Below, in pieces: positions 34,801 to 44,863 of a stretch of DNA of 54,529 bases. The notes under the pieces were generated by a model. The model searched no databases. It was not told where the DNA came from and worked only from the letters and a program-made list of their open reading frames with translations. The position numbers and the translations under genes are program-made. Source of the stretch: an uncultured Ruminococcus sp. (GTDB taxonomy: Bacteria > Bacillota > Clostridia > Oscillospirales > Ruminococcaceae); assembly GCA_900545345.1 (NCBI GenBank), contig UQYQ01000017.1:1-54529 (forward strand), read 5' to 3'. Numbering within the stretch: the first letter of the stretch is position 1; each line of letters begins with the position of its first letter.

Positions 34801-35529
34801 CTAATTCATTATAATTGCTACTGTGATATTGTCCTTACCGCCTTTATCTTTTGCATAATTAATCAAATCATTAAGTGATTTTTCAAGCTCTTTGTTATAT
34901 ACATAACTGTAAATAAGCTCATCACTGCAATAATTGGTAAGTCCGTCAGAGCAGATAAGAATTATTGAATTTTCCTTTAGTTCTAACTCAAAATAATCAG
35001 GGTCTATGTCTGGTTCGGTTCCTATAGCCTTGGTTATAATATGACTCATTTCATGCTTGTTTTTATCATCTTTCTCTATTTTTCCCTGCTCGTATAAAAT
35101 CTCTACAATTGTATGGTCGTTAGTTATCTGAGAAATTCCGTTTTCATCAAGCAGATATGCACGACTGTCCCCGACACTTGCAATATAAGCTTTGTCTTTA
35201 TTTATCAAAGCACCGATACAGGTTGTTCCCATTCCCTTTTTGTCTTCATCTTCCTTAGCTTTTTCATAAACTAAAGTATTTGCTGCTGTCAAAGAAGTTA
35301 TAAGAGTATTCCTTATACTGTTATCATCAGCATCATTTCTATAGTTTAATGTTATCCTGTCAAATACAGTGTTGGCTGCGATTTCGCTTGCTACCCCTCC
35401 GGACTGAGCACCGCCCATCCCATCACAAACAACAGCGGCAACTGTTTTATCATCGATTATTTTAACACAAAACCTGTCTTGATTTTCTTTTCTTGTCATG
35501 CCAACATCACTTTTTGCAACTACAAACAA
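34801..35529 (-). CDS. prpC: PP2C-family protein phosphatase PrpC (Stp)
   Basis: 242 aa. Metal-binding blocks in order: GMTRKENQDRF, VCDGMGGAQSG, GTTCIGAL, SVGDSRAYLL, CSDGLTNY and KGGKDNITVA. It dephosphorylates proteins modified by PrkC, in the cytoplasm. It is separated by only 6 nt from rlmN and overlaps the possible upstream prkC start. Confidence 0.95.
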   Translation of the reverse strand: MFVVAKSDVGMTRKENQDRFCVKIIDDKTVAAVVCDGMGGAQSGGVASEIAANTVFDRITLNYRNDADDNSIRNTLITSLTAANTLVYEKAKEDEDKKGMGTTCIGALINKDKAYIASVGDSRAYLLDENGISQITNDHTIVEILYEQGKIEKDDKNKHEMSHIITKAIGTEPDIDPDYFELELKENSIILICSDGLTNYCSDELIYSYVYNKELEKSLNDLINYAKDKGGKDNITVAIIMN

Positions 35530-35535
35530 GCTGGC

Positions 35536-36630
35536 TCACCCTCTTTCTGTGACTTCATATTCTCTCCTTAGCTGACCGCATGCTGCATCAATATCAGCAC
35601 CAAGTGTTCTTCTGATTGTAGCATTTATACCCAAATCAGTCAGATAACTGCAAAACCGCAATGCAGATTTTCTGTCTGACTTAAAACTTCGTTCTTTAAT
35701 TTTGTTAACAGGTATTATATTAACATGGCTTTGAATACCACGCAATAGTTTCGATAATCGTTCTGCCTGCTCGTAAGAATCATTAACACCGTCTATTAAA
35801 GCATATTCAAAAGAAATACGCCTTTTCGTTTTGCTTATATAAAACTTACATGCATTAATAAGCTCATTAATACTGTATTTATCGTTAACAGGCATTATTT
35901 CACTTCTCTTTTCATCAGTTGTAGCATGAAGAGAAATTGAAAGTGTAAGCCCATAATTCTTATCGGCTAAATCATATATTTTCGGAACAATTCCGCAGGT
36001 TGAAAGCGAAACATGACGAAGACTCATATTGTGTCCGTCTTTATCACTCAGAATTTCTAAAAACCTGGTCACATTGTCATAGTTATCAAGCGGTTCTCCT
36101 ATTCCCATCAAAACAATACTTGAAACTTTTACTCCGGAATCTCTTTCGGTTTCATACAGCTGAAGAAGAATTTCCGACGGCGTTAAATTTCTTTTAAATC
36201 CCGCAATAGTAGATGCACAGAATTTACAACCCATTTTACAACCTACTTGTGTTGAAACACAAAGACTGTATCCATGATTATATTCCATCAATACTGTTTC
36301 TATGTGATTCAAATCTGATAGTTCATATAGATATTTTACAGTATTGTCTATGTTTGACGCAAGTCTTTTTGAAATAATTAGTGATTTTATACAAAATACA
36401 TCTGATAATTTATCTCTAAACTGTGCAGATAAGTTGCTCATTTTGTCAAAATTTCTGACTTTTTTTACATGAAGCCATTGCCAGATTTGTTTAGCTCTGA
36501 ACTTTTTCTCACCCAAGAGTAAAATCTTCTCTTCAAGTTCCTCTAATGTGAGCGACAATATATCAATTTTTTCATTATAATTCTCTGTCATTTTCTTTTC
36601 TGTATTACCTTTTCTTAATGAGTTTTGCAA
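35536..36630 (-). CDS. rlmN: 23S rRNA/tRNA m2A methyltransferase RlmN (radical SAM)
   Basis: Up to 364 aa; the first ATG is inside the end of rsmB, and an ATG at 36591 (MTENYNEK) may be the real start. Radical-SAM cysteines Cys131, Cys135 and Cys138 in CKMGCKFCAST, GIGEPLDNYDN, and the C-terminal methyl-carrying Cys351 in AACGQLR. It methylates A2503 of 23S rRNA and A37 of some tRNAs. Confidence 0.95.
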   Translation of the reverse strand: MQNSLRKGNTEKKMTENYNEKIDILSLTLEELEEKILLLGEKKFRAKQIWQWLHVKKVRNFDKMSNLSAQFRDKLSDVFCIKSLIISKRLASNIDNTVKYLYELSDLNHIETVLMEYNHGYSLCVSTQVGCKMGCKFCASTIAGFKRNLTPSEILLQLYETERDSGVKVSSIVLMGIGEPLDNYDNVTRFLEILSDKDGHNMSLRHVSLSTCGIVPKIYDLADKNYGLTLSISLHATTDEKRSEIMPVNDKYSINELINACKFYISKTKRRISFEYALIDGVNDSYEQAERLSKLLRGIQSHVNIIPVNKIKERSFKSDRKSALRFCSYLTDLGINATIRRTLGADIDAACGQLRREYEVTERG

Positions 36631-37921
36631 TAAAAAATCCGTCGCTGTTAAACATTTTTGGCGATATGGTCAGCTTATATTCACAATCATAAATATTTTT
36701 AATCCCACTTATATCACCTTTTTCAAACTCAGGGTGATTTTCTAAAAACCAATCTATGATATCATCGTTTTCAGATTTTGAAAGAGTGCAGGTAGAATAC
36801 ACCAAAACTCCTCCCCTTTTTAAATATTCAGAGGATATTTCTAAAATCTTTTTCTGAACACCTTGAAGATTGTTAAATTCCTTTGGATTTTTATATTTTA
36901 TTTCAGGCTTGCGTCTTATAACACCAAGCCCCGAACATGGAACATCACATAAAACCTTGTCAACTTCACCTATTTTATCACAAAAAACACAAGCGTCATT
37001 TACCATAGATTCAACTATCGACAAACCCAATCGCTTAGCACCTTGTTTTATAAGATTAACACGATTTTCGTGTAAGTCACAAGCAATAACTCTGCCTTGA
37101 TTATTCATAATTTCAGCAATGGTAAAAGCTTTTCCTCCCGGTGCCGAACAAACATCAAGAACTGTTTCATTCGGCTTTGGAGCTAAAATCTCACAGCATA
37201 TCTGACTAGACAAATCCTGAATATGAAACAATCCTTTTCGATAAACACGAGAATGACTTATAGCACCGATATTTGAAAATTCGACACAGTTATCTGTTTC
37301 TTCCCGCTTAGTTATCTCTATTCCGGTTTCTTTTATCTCTTTGATTATTTCATCAGCGGATTTTTTTAAAATGTTCAGACGTGCTGTAACAGGAGGAATT
37401 CCTATTGAACTTTCAAGCATATCAAGTGCCAAATCTTCCCCATATTCATTCATCCATTTCTCTATAAGCCATTTCGGACACGAATATTTAACAGATAAGT
37501 TTTCTAATTTATCTTCACAAACGGGGATTTGCTTGTTATCTCTTAAGAAAGACCTTAAAACTCCGTTTACATAACCGCTGAGAGCAGGATTTTTCATACG
37601 CTTAGCAAGCTTAACGCTTTCATACACTGCCGCTCTGTCCGGTACAGAATCCATAAAAAGCATCTGACAGACCGCCATTCTAAGAAGCTGTAAAACTTCA
37701 TTTGAAAGCTTTTCGGCAGGCTTTTTAGAATATTTGTTTATTACTGCATCAAGTGTAATCTGATGTTCGATAACACCGTAAAAAAGATTTGTAACAAACT
37801 TTTTATCCTGCACAGATAAATCGCTTTCCGCTAATGACTTATCAAGCAAAATATTTGAATAAGAAGAGTTCTTATAAAAATTAATCAGCAGTTTTTTTGT
37901 AAAATTCCGTGCATTTTGCAT
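36605..37921 (-). CDS. rsmB: 16S rRNA m5C967 methyltransferase RsmB
   Basis: 438 aa. N-terminal NusB-like helical domain (~1-135), then the SAM-dependent domain: DVCSAPGGKAFTIAEIM, ACDLHENRV, DVPCSGLGVIRRKPE and the catalytic STCTLSKSEND. Starts one base after the yugP-like stop region and overlaps rlmN at its end, typical of this cluster. Confidence 0.95.
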   Translation of the reverse strand: MQNARNFTKKLLINFYKNSSYSNILLDKSLAESDLSVQDKKFVTNLFYGVIEHQITLDAVINKYSKKPAEKLSNEVLQLLRMAVCQMLFMDSVPDRAAVYESVKLAKRMKNPALSGYVNGVLRSFLRDNKQIPVCEDKLENLSVKYSCPKWLIEKWMNEYGEDLALDMLESSIGIPPVTARLNILKKSADEIIKEIKETGIEITKREETDNCVEFSNIGAISHSRVYRKGLFHIQDLSSQICCEILAPKPNETVLDVCSAPGGKAFTIAEIMNNQGRVIACDLHENRVNLIKQGAKRLGLSIVESMVNDACVFCDKIGEVDKVLCDVPCSGLGVIRRKPEIKYKNPKEFNNLQGVQKKILEISSEYLKRGGVLVYSTCTLSKSENDDIIDWFLENHPEFEKGDISGIKNIYDCEYKLTISPKMFNSDGFFIAKLIKKR

Positions 37922-38665
37922 TTAATTTCTCCTGTTATTGCCACCGAAAACAATAAGAACTATTCTCAATAGTGACGCAATTGATGAAATTAAAGCAGCA
38001 ACATATGTCATAGCCGCAGCACTTAAAACCTTCCTTGCCTTTGGTATCTCGTCATCGTACAGTATACCTTCGGCTTCAAGGGTTTTTAATGCTCTTGAAC
38101 TGGCATTGAATTCAACCGGCAGTGTAACAAGCTGAAATACAGTTGCAACTGCGAAAAGGCAAATGCCCACAACGGCAATAGTAAATCCAAGCTGTGCAGC
38201 TTGTGTACTCTGTGAAGCTTTATACATATTTGAAATTAAAAGTCCGACTATAATAAACAGCATAGACAGCTTTGAACTGAAATTAGTTATAGGCACCATT
38301 GCCGAACGGATTTTTATAGGTGTGTAACCAACAGCATGCTGAACTGCGTGTCCGCATTCATGTGCGGCAACGCCGATTGCCGCTACAGATGTGCTGTTAT
38401 CAACGGAATCCGAAAGTCTTATTGTATTTGAACTCGGGTCAAAGTGGTCGGTTAAATTTCCTTTAATGTGTTCAATTTGGATATTATAAAGTCCGTTTGA
38501 ATCTAAAATCCGCCTTGCAACTTCCCTTGCGGTAAAACCTCTCGCATTGCTTATCTTAGAAAATTTTTTGTAAGTAGAATTCACTTTAAACTGTGCAAAA
38601 AGTGATAATATCAAAGGCGGAATTAAAATTAAAATTGTCCAGTCATAATAATAAAAATAACGCAT
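37922..38665 (-). CDS. YugP-like membrane zinc metallopeptidase
   Basis: 247 aa. A hydrophobic N-terminus (~8-24), the zinc motif HECGHAVQH at 102-110, then three further hydrophobic segments (130-165, 170-190, 218-240). Known as zinc metallopeptidase YugP, a family distant from M48; substrate unknown. Between fmt and rsmB, as in many Clostridia. Confidence 0.9.
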   Translation of the reverse strand: MRYFYYYDWTILILIPPLILSLFAQFKVNSTYKKFSKISNARGFTAREVARRILDSNGLYNIQIEHIKGNLTDHFDPSSNTIRLSDSVDNSTSVAAIGVAAHECGHAVQHAVGYTPIKIRSAMVPITNFSSKLSMLFIIVGLLISNMYKASQSTQAAQLGFTIAVVGICLFAVATVFQLVTLPVEFNASSRALKTLEAEGILYDDEIPKARKVLSAAAMTYVAALISSIASLLRIVLIVFGGNNRRN

Positions 38666-38690
38666 ATTTGCCTCCTTAAAGAAATCGTTT

Positions 38691-39629
38691 TTACTTTAAT
38701 ATTGTTCCCCTGGAAACAGGTTTTCCCCTTAAATAATCTTCAGATTTCATTCGCTTTGAACCATCAGCCTGTACTTCAATAAACCTTATACTTCCATCAA
38801 TGCAGGCAACTGTGAAATTCTTTTCATCTAAGATTTCACCCGGTTCGGCGTCAGGCTTAGTTTCAGATACAATTTCCGAACGGTAAACCTTCAGGCGTTT
38901 TCCGTCAATTGAAGTGACAGCACACGGCCAATCTGATAAACCGCAGATTTTTTTATGAACATTTAATACAGGATTATCAAATTCAAGCTTTGACAAGTCT
39001 TTTGAAAGCATCGGTGCATATGTTGCTTCAGAATTTTTCTGTTTTTGAGGTGTAATTTCACCGCTGTTTAGAGCTTCAATAGTTTTCATCAAAATATCAG
39101 CACCCATACAGGATAATCTGTCAAATAGCTCGGACGCTGTTTCATTCTCACCGATTTCAGTCTTTTGGGCAAGTAAAATATCACCTGTATCAAGCCCTTC
39201 GTTCATTAGCATAGTCGTTATTCCGGTTTCTGTCTCGCCATTTAAAACAGCCCACTGAATAGGTGCCGCTCCTCTGTATTTAGGAAGCAGTGAACCATGA
39301 ATATTTACACAGCCAAGCCTGGGTATTTCCAATACTTCTCTAGGAAGTATTTTCCCGTATGCCGCTACAACTATTATATCAGGATTTATATCTTTTATTA
39401 TTTTTATATATTCATCAGCCTCTTTTTTTAAACTTACCGGCTGATATACAGTTATTCCGTTGTCCTCAGCCAAAACTTTAACAGGCGGCGGAGTTAGCTT
39501 ATGACCTCTTCCTTTTGGCTTGTCAGGCTGAGTAAAAACAGCTGACACTGAATGATTCGATTTAATCAGTGCATTCAATGCAGGAACTGCAAAATCAGGA
39601 GTCCCCATAAATACTATATTCATTAACAC
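38691..39629 (-). CDS. fmt: Methionyl-tRNA formyltransferase
   Basis: 312 aa. VFMGTPDFAVPALNALI start, folate-binding block NIHGSLLPKYRGAAPIQWA with catalytic Asn and His, GLDTGDIL with the Asp, then the C-terminal OB-like tRNA-binding domain. It formylates initiator Met-tRNA. Next to def, its functional partner. Confidence 0.96.
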   Translation of the reverse strand: MLMNIVFMGTPDFAVPALNALIKSNHSVSAVFTQPDKPKGRGHKLTPPPVKVLAEDNGITVYQPVSLKKEADEYIKIIKDINPDIIVVAAYGKILPREVLEIPRLGCVNIHGSLLPKYRGAAPIQWAVLNGETETGITTMLMNEGLDTGDILLAQKTEIGENETASELFDRLSCMGADILMKTIEALNSGEITPQKQKNSEATYAPMLSKDLSKLEFDNPVLNVHKKICGLSDWPCAVTSIDGKRLKVYRSEIVSETKPDAEPGEILDEKNFTVACIDGSIRFIEVQADGSKRMKSEDYLRGKPVSRGTILK

Positions 39630-39692
39630 TTTAACTATGCTCTGTGTCGAGCATTACTCCTTTCCGCTGTTAAAAAACAACCTGTTCAAAGT

Positions 39693-40175
39693 CTACTTTT
39701 CAGCAGATTCTTCAATATTAACATATTCTTCAATCAACCTTGTGAATACCTTTCCGTCTAAATGGTCACATTCGTGCTGAACACACCTGGCAAAAAGGTC
39801 TTCAACCTCTTTTTCATACCAGTTGCCGTTTCTGTCCTGAGCTTTAAATTTTACTTTTTGTGCTCTTGTAACATATCCCCATTCACCGGGACATGAAAGG
39901 CAGCCCTCAACACCGTACTGAGTACCGTCAGCTGCTATGATTTCGGGGTTCATAAGTTCATACAAGCCCTCTCCCACATCAATAACAACTGCCCTTCTGA
40001 GTATTCCTACCTGCGGTGCCGCAAGCCCTGCGCCGTCAGCCTTTTTCAAAGTGTCCGCCATATCGTCAAGCAATGTCCACAGCTTCTGGTCAAACTTTTC
40101 AACAGGCCTGCAAACCTTTGACAAAGCCTCGTCACTTTTATTCAGAATTGTTCTTATAGCCATACTTATACTCAT
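39693..40175 (-). CDS. def: Peptide deformylase
   Basis: 160 aa. Motif 1 GAGLAAPQVG (48-57), motif 2 EGCLS (90-94) with metal-binding Cys, motif 3 HECDH (134-138). It removes the N-formyl group that Fmt adds. The start may be either of two in-frame ATGs four codons apart. 23 nt after priA. Confidence 0.96.
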   Translation of the reverse strand: MSISMAIRTILNKSDEALSKVCRPVEKFDQKLWTLLDDMADTLKKADGAGLAAPQVGILRRAVVIDVGEGLYELMNPEIIAADGTQYGVEGCLSCPGEWGYVTRAQKVKFKAQDRNGNWYEKEVEDLFARCVQHECDHLDGKVFTRLIEEYVNIEESAEK

Positions 40176-40198
40176 CTTCCCTTCTAAACTTAATACTC

Positions 40199-42673
40199 CT
40201 AAATTCCTATATTGCCGTTTATATCAGCGTATATTCTTACATTTGAGAAATCTTTGTGCTTCATTGCATCTTTAAGTGATGTACTTATAAGCTCTCTGAA
40301 ATGTTTTTCATTCTTGCATTTAATTATTATTCTGTATCTGTATCTGTTATTAATTTTCCCTATCGAAAATTGAGACGGCCCCAAAACACGAAGAGGAAAC
40401 TTATAGGACAATTTTTTTATATTTGACTTTAAAATATCTATAAAAATCATTGACGCTTTCTGCGCCTGAATGTCTATCGGTGAATTAATGCCCACAACAC
40501 ATATATCACAAAACGGAGGATACACAAGTGCTTTTCTCAGAGCTATTTCCTGTGCATAAAACTCTTTATAATCCTGTCGTGATGCAAGCTCTAAAACATA
40601 GTGCTCAGGCACATATGTCTGTACAAACGCAACACCTTGTTTATCTCCTCTGCCAGACCTTCCGACAACCTGTGTCAGAAGTGAAAAGGTTTTTTCATAA
40701 CTGTTAAAGCTCCCTGCAAATAAAGCCTTATCTAATGATAAAACTCCCACAAGAGTTACATTCGGGAAATCAAGACCCTTGGCAATCATTTGAGTTCCAA
40801 GCATAATATCATACTTTCCTTCTCCGAAAGCCTTAAAGTTATTCTCATATGCAAATCTTGAATAGGTAGTATCAGCATCCATTCTGAGAACTCTGGCATC
40901 GGGAAAAAGCCTTTGAACTTCATCTTCAACTCTTTGTGTACCCACGCCTGTCATCTTCAGATGATTACCATGACATTCGGGACACTCATCTTTACAGCCC
41001 ATAGAATAACCGCAGTAATGACACATAAGACGATTATTCCTTTTATGATATGTCAGCGGGATATTGCAGTTAGGACATTCAATTGGCTTCTTACAGTCAA
41101 GACAAGTGATATTAGTGTTAAAGCCTCGCCTGTTAAGAAGCAGAATGCTCTGTTCTTTTTTTTCTAAACACTCTTTTATTCCTTTAATCAGCTCTCTGCT
41201 GAAAAGACTGTCATTACCGTCTTTCTCTTCTGACTGCATATCAACTACCACTGCTTTGGGAAGCTTGGCACTTGAATATCTTTTATCAAGTTCAAAAAGA
41301 TGATAACGCCCGTTTTTAGCGTAGTAATAGCTTTCAAGCGAAGGTGTTGCCGACGCTAAAAGCAATACACAGTTATTATATCCGCATCGCTGAATTGCAA
41401 TATCTCTCGCATGATATCTGGGAGTGGATTCGGATTTATAGGTATGCTCACCCTCTTCATCCATGATAATTAAGCCCAAATCTTTAATCGGTGCAAAAAT
41501 TGCACTTCGTGTTCCGATTACGATTTTAGCATCACCGTTTTTTATTCTTTTATATTCATCAACCCTCTGTCCTAATGAAAGGCTTGAATGAATTACCGCC
41601 ACAATATTGCCGAAATAACTTTTAAACTGTCCGACCATCTGAGGAGTCAGAGATATTTCGGGTACCAGCATTATTGCGGTTTTGTTAGCTTTAACGGTAT
41701 ACTCAATGAGCTTTAAAAAAACAGAAGTCTTTCCGCTTCCGGTAACACCGTAAAGCAAAGCACCGCATGGTTTATTATCATCTATTAATTCTTTTATCCC
41801 GTCAAAAGCTTTTCTCTGACTGTCTGATAAAACAATGTCATCAAGAGATTTATTTTCAACGCTCCCCGATTCGACTGTTCTTAAAACTTCATAGTCATAC
41901 TGTGTTAAAACACGCTTTTGCACAAGCCTTTTTATAATAGTTGATGTGACATTTACCAAATAGCAGATTTCTTTTACAGACGCACTTTTACACTCGTTCA
42001 GCAAATTAACCACAAGATTCTGCTTAGGAGTTAAATCAACACAAACTTCACCGGATATATATTCAGGTGACAGTTTGACCATCTTAATCATTTCATCGCC
42101 TATGCGTCTTTTGACATTGTCAATCTCTTCTAATACGCCTTTTTCCAAAAGTGAATCTATTACTTTTTGCTTTGTTTTGCTTTCGGTTTGTGATGATAAT
42201 ATTCTGTCAAATTCCTTGTCAGTCTCTGCTGACAGCAGTGCATTAACAAGATTTTGTTCATCACTACTGAGCGGCATATCGATTTGTGCGTTATGGAGTG
42301 AGTATTTTTTCACAATATTATAACTGAACCCCGTTGGAACAACACATTTGTAAGCTTCAAAAAGCGTACAAAATGTATTTTCTTTAAGCCAGAAAATGAT
42401 TTTCATCATTTCTTCGGAAATCAAAGGCTCATCGTCAACAACACTGTGCATAAGCTTTAAATCAGGATTATAGCTTTCTCTCTCATAAAGCCGTGTTATA
42501 AAACCAATCCTTCGTCGGTTTCCCTTGCCAAAAGGTACAATTACACGGCATCCTGCTTTAGCAGCAGATGAAAATGTACTTGGAACAGCATAGCTGTACT
42601 CGGTATCAAAGCTGTATGCCGTATTGCTTACAGCAACTTTAGCAACCAAATATTTCCCCAGCACATATCTCAC
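40199..42673 (-). CDS. priA: Primosomal replication restart helicase PriA
   Basis: 824 aa. N-terminal 3'-DNA-binding domain (~1-100), winged helix, helicase with Walker A GVTGSGKTS, DEEGEHTYKSE in motif II, two pairs of zinc-binding cysteines (CLDCKKPIECPNC, CHYCGYSMGCKDECPEC), and motif VI QVVGRSGRGDKQG. It restarts stalled replication forks by loading the primosome. Complete. Confidence 0.96.
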   Translation of the reverse strand: MRYVLGKYLVAKVAVSNTAYSFDTEYSYAVPSTFSSAAKAGCRVIVPFGKGNRRRIGFITRLYERESYNPDLKLMHSVVDDEPLISEEMMKIIFWLKENTFCTLFEAYKCVVPTGFSYNIVKKYSLHNAQIDMPLSSDEQNLVNALLSAETDKEFDRILSSQTESKTKQKVIDSLLEKGVLEEIDNVKRRIGDEMIKMVKLSPEYISGEVCVDLTPKQNLVVNLLNECKSASVKEICYLVNVTSTIIKRLVQKRVLTQYDYEVLRTVESGSVENKSLDDIVLSDSQRKAFDGIKELIDDNKPCGALLYGVTGSGKTSVFLKLIEYTVKANKTAIMLVPEISLTPQMVGQFKSYFGNIVAVIHSSLSLGQRVDEYKRIKNGDAKIVIGTRSAIFAPIKDLGLIIMDEEGEHTYKSESTPRYHARDIAIQRCGYNNCVLLLASATPSLESYYYAKNGRYHLFELDKRYSSAKLPKAVVVDMQSEEKDGNDSLFSRELIKGIKECLEKKEQSILLLNRRGFNTNITCLDCKKPIECPNCNIPLTYHKRNNRLMCHYCGYSMGCKDECPECHGNHLKMTGVGTQRVEDEVQRLFPDARVLRMDADTTYSRFAYENNFKAFGEGKYDIMLGTQMIAKGLDFPNVTLVGVLSLDKALFAGSFNSYEKTFSLLTQVVGRSGRGDKQGVAFVQTYVPEHYVLELASRQDYKEFYAQEIALRKALVYPPFCDICVVGINSPIDIQAQKASMIFIDILKSNIKKLSYKFPLRVLGPSQFSIGKINNRYRYRIIIKCKNEKHFRELISTSLKDAMKHKDFSNVRIYADINGNIGI

Positions 42674-42682
42674 CTCAAAGCT

Positions 42683-42889
42683 TTAGCGTCTTAAACTCGG
42701 ATCTTCGATTATTTTATAATCTCCGTTTGCAAATTCATCAATTGCTGTCTTAACAGGCTTTTCTTCAAGCGAAATCTTTTCTTCAAAAGCATCGTCAGAA
42801 AGCTGTCTTGCTCTTTTTGCAACTGCAATTACAAGCGAATAATAACTCTCATTGTTCTTTAAAATTTGTGATATTGCCGGTCTAAGCAT
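42683..42889 (-). CDS. rpoZ: RNA polymerase omega subunit
   Basis: 68 aa. RPAISQILKNNESYYSLVIAVAKRARQLS is the omega core that cradles the beta-prime C-terminus; the KPVKTAIDEFANGDYKI segment follows. Overlaps the end of gmk by 8 nt, the usual Firmicutes arrangement. Confidence 0.93.
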   Translation of the reverse strand: MLRPAISQILKNNESYYSLVIAVAKRARQLSDDAFEEKISLEEKPVKTAIDEFANGDYKIIEDPSLRR

Positions 42890-43493
42890 TTTTAAGCACC
42901 TCTTCTATTTTACTTTTATTGTTTTCATTTGTCAGTTTTGAAGCCTTTAAAATTGCTTCAAAATCTTCTATTGCCTTTTCAAGCTCGTCATTTATCATTA
43001 TATAATCATATTCACATGCTTTTTTGATTTCAGCTTCCGCTTCATTAACACGCTTATCAATTATATCCTGTTTCTCAGTACCCCTTTTATTCAAACGGCG
43101 TCTCAGTTCGGAAACAGACGGGGGTAAAATGAATATCAAAATTGCTTCACTCATTGCCTTTTTAATCTGCATAGCACCATTTGTTTCTATCTCTAAAATA
43201 ACATCGATACCTTTATTCAATTTATCTAACACCTTTTGTTTCGGTGTGCCGTAATAATTATCGCAGAACTGTGCGTATTCAAGCATACCTCCGTTTTCGA
43301 TTTGTTTCTTAAAGTCCTCAACAGAAAGGAAATAATAATTTACTCCGTCTTCTTCACCGTCTCTCGGACATCTTGTTGTCGCCGAAACCGAATAAAACAA
43401 ATTATCGTTATTTTTTAAAACCTCAGAAAGTATTGTCCCCTTGCCGCAGCCCGAAGGTGCAGACACTACATAAAGCTTACCCTTATTAATCAT
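42882..43493 (-). CDS. gmk: Guanylate kinase
   Basis: 203 aa. P-loop APSGCGKGT (12-20), GMP-binding block VSATTRCPRDGEEDGVNYYFL, and the lid RRLNKRGTEKQDII. It phosphorylates GMP to GDP. Sits between remA and rpoZ in the conserved yicC-remA-gmk-rpoZ-priA order. Confidence 0.96.
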   Translation of the reverse strand: MINKGKLYVVSAPSGCGKGTILSEVLKNNDNLFYSVSATTRCPRDGEEDGVNYYFLSVEDFKKQIENGGMLEYAQFCDNYYGTPKQKVLDKLNKGIDVILEIETNGAMQIKKAMSEAILIFILPPSVSELRRRLNKRGTEKQDIIDKRVNEAEAEIKKACEYDYIMINDELEKAIEDFEAILKASKLTNENNKSKIEEVLKNA

Positions 43494-43577
43494 TGTTATA
43501 ATATGCCCCTTTACAGAAGCAATCCTCCATTATTATTTACTGAATATTTTAATATAAAAACAGTTTTTTAAATTAAC

Positions 43578-43835
43578 TCACTCAGCATATGAAATATCAC
43601 AGCTTGAATCAACCCGTCCGGCAACTGTTTCAGGCTGAACAGCTGTCAGAATTATATGGTCACTGTCCATCACTACCACTGCTCTGGTCTTTCTGCCATA
43701 GGTTGCATCAATAAGAGTGCCTTTTGATTTTGCATCGCTTATCAGCCTCTTTATAGGTGCTGACTCGGGACTTACTATTGCTATCAGTCTTGAAGATGAA
43801 ATCATGTTGCCGAAGCCTATATTTATTAACTGCAT
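43578..43835 (-). CDS. remA: RemA/DUF370 DNA-binding regulator
   Basis: 85 aa. Characteristic LINIGFGNMISSSRLIAIVSPESAPIKR start and the KGTLIDATYGRKTRAVVV block. In B. subtilis RemA forms ring-like oligomers on DNA and activates matrix and osmoprotection genes. 12 nt after yicC. Confidence 0.92.
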   Translation of the reverse strand: MQLINIGFGNMISSSRLIAIVSPESAPIKRLISDAKSKGTLIDATYGRKTRAVVVMDSDHIILTAVQPETVAGRVDSSCDISYAE

Positions 43836-43847
43836 AAACTTAATCCT

Positions 43848-44726
43848 CTATTCAATATTCTGAATCTGTTCTCTTATTTTTTCAATCTCGGCTTTCAGGT
43901 CAACCACAGTTTTAGTTACCGATAAATCCTGACCCTTTGAGCCGATTGTATTGACCTCACGGTTTAACTCCTGAACAAGAAAATCAAGCTTTCTTCCAAC
44001 AGGTTCATCACTGTTTATAAGCTCTCTGAACTGAGAAATATGACTATGTAATCTGACTGTTTCTTCATCGACAGCCGTTTTATCCGCAAAAACCGCTACC
44101 TCCGTCAGAATTCTCTGCTCATCAATATCCTTATCACCCAGAGTTTCTTTTATTCTGGCATAAAGTCTGTTTGAATAATTTTCGGTTATCTGAGGTGACA
44201 GCTTTTCAATTTCACAAGTTTTTTCTTCTATAAAATCAAGCCGTGATAAAATATCGTCAAACATTTTTTCACCCTCGACCTTACGCATGTCAATGAACTT
44301 GTCTAACGCACCGATGCAAATCTGCTTAACGGCATTCCAGATAACCTCTTCATCATCCTGAACCTTCTGAATTTTAAACACATCAGAAAATCTCATAATG
44401 CTTGATAATGCCAAATCATCTGTCAGCTGCAAAGTCTTATTAGCCTCTCTCAGAGCATTGACATATCCATCAGCGATGTCAAGGTTCACTTCAATTTCAG
44501 CTTCTGCTCCCTCAGTCTTAAATATTGTAACCGATGCTTCAACCTTACCTCTTGAAATTCTTTCACTCAGCAAAGATTTCAGTTTTTCATCAAGGTACCC
44601 GAAACTCCTCGGAACCCTTGAACTGAATTCAAAATATCTATGATTTACTGAACGGATTTCAACAAGGATTTCATAACCGTCTATAACACCCTGTTCTCGC
44701 CCGAAACCGGTCATACTTTTTATCAT
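43848..44726 (-). CDS. yicC: YicC/YloC-family endoribonuclease
   Basis: 292 aa. MIKSMTGFGRE at the start and VQELNREVNTIGSKGQDL near the end are family signatures; the middle is helical. YicC proteins are RNases acting on single-stranded RNA. First gene of the long leftward housekeeping cluster. Confidence 0.9.
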   Translation of the reverse strand: MIKSMTGFGREQGVIDGYEILVEIRSVNHRYFEFSSRVPRSFGYLDEKLKSLLSERISRGKVEASVTIFKTEGAEAEIEVNLDIADGYVNALREANKTLQLTDDLALSSIMRFSDVFKIQKVQDDEEVIWNAVKQICIGALDKFIDMRKVEGEKMFDDILSRLDFIEEKTCEIEKLSPQITENYSNRLYARIKETLGDKDIDEQRILTEVAVFADKTAVDEETVRLHSHISQFRELINSDEPVGRKLDFLVQELNREVNTIGSKGQDLSVTKTVVDLKAEIEKIREQIQNIE

Positions 44727-44863
44727 AACAATCCTCCAAAGGCATAATTTATTTAAAACTTTTAAAAATATACCAAAATATTATTCTTAATTATATCATT
44801 ATAAATATTATTAAGCAAGCAGTTTTAACAATTTATTAATTTTTATATGTCTGCATGCACAAA